This document shows positions 5,364 to 6,314 of a DNA stretch of 6,314 nucleotides, piece by piece. Numbering within the stretch: position 1 is the first letter of the stretch; every line of letters starts with the position of its first letter. The notes under the pieces were generated by a model. It had not been told where the DNA came from, searched no databases, and was given only the letters and a program-made list of their open reading frames with translations. The translations under genes were made by a program, and so were the position numbers. The stretch is from Clostridia bacterium (lineage in GTDB: Bacteria > Bacillota_A > Clostridia > Christensenellales > Aristaeellaceae): contig CAAEDZ010000191.1 in assembly GCA_900754775.1 (NCBI GenBank), positions 1 to 6,314 on the forward strand, in the 5' to 3' direction.

Positions 5364-6236
5364 ATGCAACTTTACAGCGAGTGCCTGTACTGTATGTTTG
5401 AACACCACTGGTCGCTGGTCAAGGACCACCCGGACGAGGCGCGCAAGGCGGCGTTCATGCGCGAAGTCTGCCGCACGCTGGCCGGGGTCGACCCGTCGCT
5501 GGCTTCGCCCGTGCCCACCGCGAAGCTGCAAAAGCTCTACACCGCGCGCTTCCCCGAGCGCGACAACTACGCTGAACTCAAGCGCCGCTACAACGATATG
5601 ATGCTCTCCCGCCTGCCGGAACTGCGCGAAAAGCTCCGCGGCGCGCCCGACCCGTTCAAACTGGCCGTGTGGATGGCCATGGCCGGCAACTACATAGATT
5701 TCGGCATCCTCAAGGAAATCGACGACGCGCGCCTTGCAAATATGCTGCTCACCCCGGATGAAAAGGCCGTGGGCACGCCGGTGCTTGACGAACTGCGCGC
5801 CGACGTGCGCTCCGCCCGCCACCTGGTCTACGCCTGCGACAACTGCGGCGAGGTGGTGCTGGATATGCTGCTGATGGAGGAGATGAAGCGCGAAAACCCG
5901 GCGCTGACCATCACGGCGCTGGTGCGCGGCGAGGACGTACTCAACGACGTCACCGCCGAGGACGCCCGCGCCGTGGGCCTCGACCGCGTGGCAAAGATCG
6001 TCGGCAATGGCTCCAACATCGGCGGCACGCAGCTGGAACTGCTCGGCGACGAGGCCCGCGAGGCGATGCAAACGGCAGACGTGGTCATCTCCAAGGGTCA
6101 GGGCAATTTCGAGACCCTCACCGGCGCCGACCTCAACATCTACTACCTCTTCCTCGCCAAATGCCCGCACTACACCAAGTGGTTCGGCATGGAACACATG
6201 GCCGGTCAACTGCTGCACGCCCGCCCCACCCGCTGA
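5364..6236 (+). CDS. DUF89/ARMT1-like metal-dependent phosphatase, prokaryotic CxxC subfamily
   Basis: A 290-residue soluble protein of the DUF89 (ARMT1-like) family. Characterised members are divalent-metal phosphatases acting on sugar phosphates and related or damaged metabolites; the exact substrate cannot be told here. The N-terminal C7-x-x-C10 pair (ECLYC) is typical of the prokaryotic subfamily (AF1104-like). A helical N-terminal half (to about 125) precedes the catalytic half. There, CDNCGEVVLD (158-167) supplies the metal-binding Asp159/Asn160 with Glu163, RGEDVLNDVT (188-197) gives Asn194/Asp195, VGNGSNIGGTQLE is the Gly-rich loop, and ISKGQGNFET (242-251) is the family's SKGxGNFE motif. 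Compared with the common DNAGE form, Cys161 replaces Ala. The length is normal and all motifs are intact, so it is probably active. It has its own promoter and a 543-bp gap from the importer genes, so it is a separate unit. A functional link to nucleoside or sugar uptake is possible but unproven. Confidence 0.9.
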   Translation: MQLYSECLYCMFEHHWSLVKDHPDEARKAAFMREVCRTLAGVDPSLASPVPTAKLQKLYTARFPERDNYAELKRRYNDMMLSRLPELREKLRGAPDPFKLAVWMAMAGNYIDFGILKEIDDARLANMLLTPDEKAVGTPVLDELRADVRSARHLVYACDNCGEVVLDMLLMEEMKRENPALTITALVRGEDVLNDVTAEDARAVGLDRVAKIVGNGSNIGGTQLELLGDEAREAMQTADVVISKGQGNFETLTGADLNIYYLFLAKCPHYTKWFGMEHMAGQLLHARPTR

Positions 6237-6296
6237 CCCATAAAAACCCGCCCGCCGCGCACCCCACTTGCTCGCCCCCTCCCTGCCCGGTCCCTG

Positions 6297-6314
6297 AAAA
6301 GCCCCCCCGCCCCC
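6297..6314. terminator. Possible left half of a terminator cut by the window edge
   Basis: AAAA (6297-6300) followed by GCCCCCCC (6301-6308) is what the left arm of a bidirectional intrinsic terminator looks like. The right arm would lie beyond the window. Read on the minus strand, the G-run followed by CTTTTC resembles the tail of the array units upstream. The rest of 6237-6296 is C-rich and shows nothing else. Confidence 0.25.

Noticed and set aside
4522..5601. Plus-strand open frame running from permease 2 through the array into the phosphatase gene
   Set aside because: It overlaps two well-supported genes out of frame. The translation is Ser/Arg/Phe repeats caused by CG-rich units without stop triplets. 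No ribosome site supports it.

Overview
The window is GC-rich bacterial DNA carrying two transcription units, both on the + strand. Strong GGGAGG-type ribosome sites, a TTG and a GTG start, tight gene overlaps and the type of ABC transporter suggest a high-GC member of the Bacillota (Clostridia-like). That placement is an inference from style, not from a marker gene.

Region 1 (1-4820) is most of an ABC importer operon of the BMP/nucleoside class (NupOPQ/YufOPQ-like). It encodes a two-domain ATPase (52-1665), a first permease (1658-3562) and a second permease (3555-4820). Both junctions are 8-bp overlaps, each with its own Shine-Dalgarno inside the preceding gene. No substrate-binding lipoprotein lies in the window; it may sit upstream of position 1. 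A stem-loop at 13-35 directly abuts the ATPase ribosome site. The first permease is unusual: about 240 residues, rich in Ala and Glu and containing a very acidic segment, lie between its first and second membrane helices. The second permease is also longer than usual for its family.

Region 2 (4821-5363) has no credible gene. It starts with a strong intrinsic terminator (4836-4870). About ten degenerate tandem units of roughly 38-58 bp follow, and most look like diverged copies of that terminator: GCCC, a short bulge, a CGCG stem, a T-rich loop, CGCG, GGGC, then TTTT. At least one unit replaces the stem with a different one and keeps the terminator shape.

Region 3 (5330-6236) holds an extended -10 promoter, a short leader, a good ribosome site and a DUF89/ARMT1-like metal-dependent phosphatase of the prokaryotic CxxC subfamily, thought to act in metabolite damage control. 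The last 78 bases are C-rich and end in an A-tract followed by a C-run, possibly the left half of another terminator cut by the window edge.

The two observations most worth follow-up are the acidic extracytoplasmic insert in the first permease and the terminator-like repeat array.
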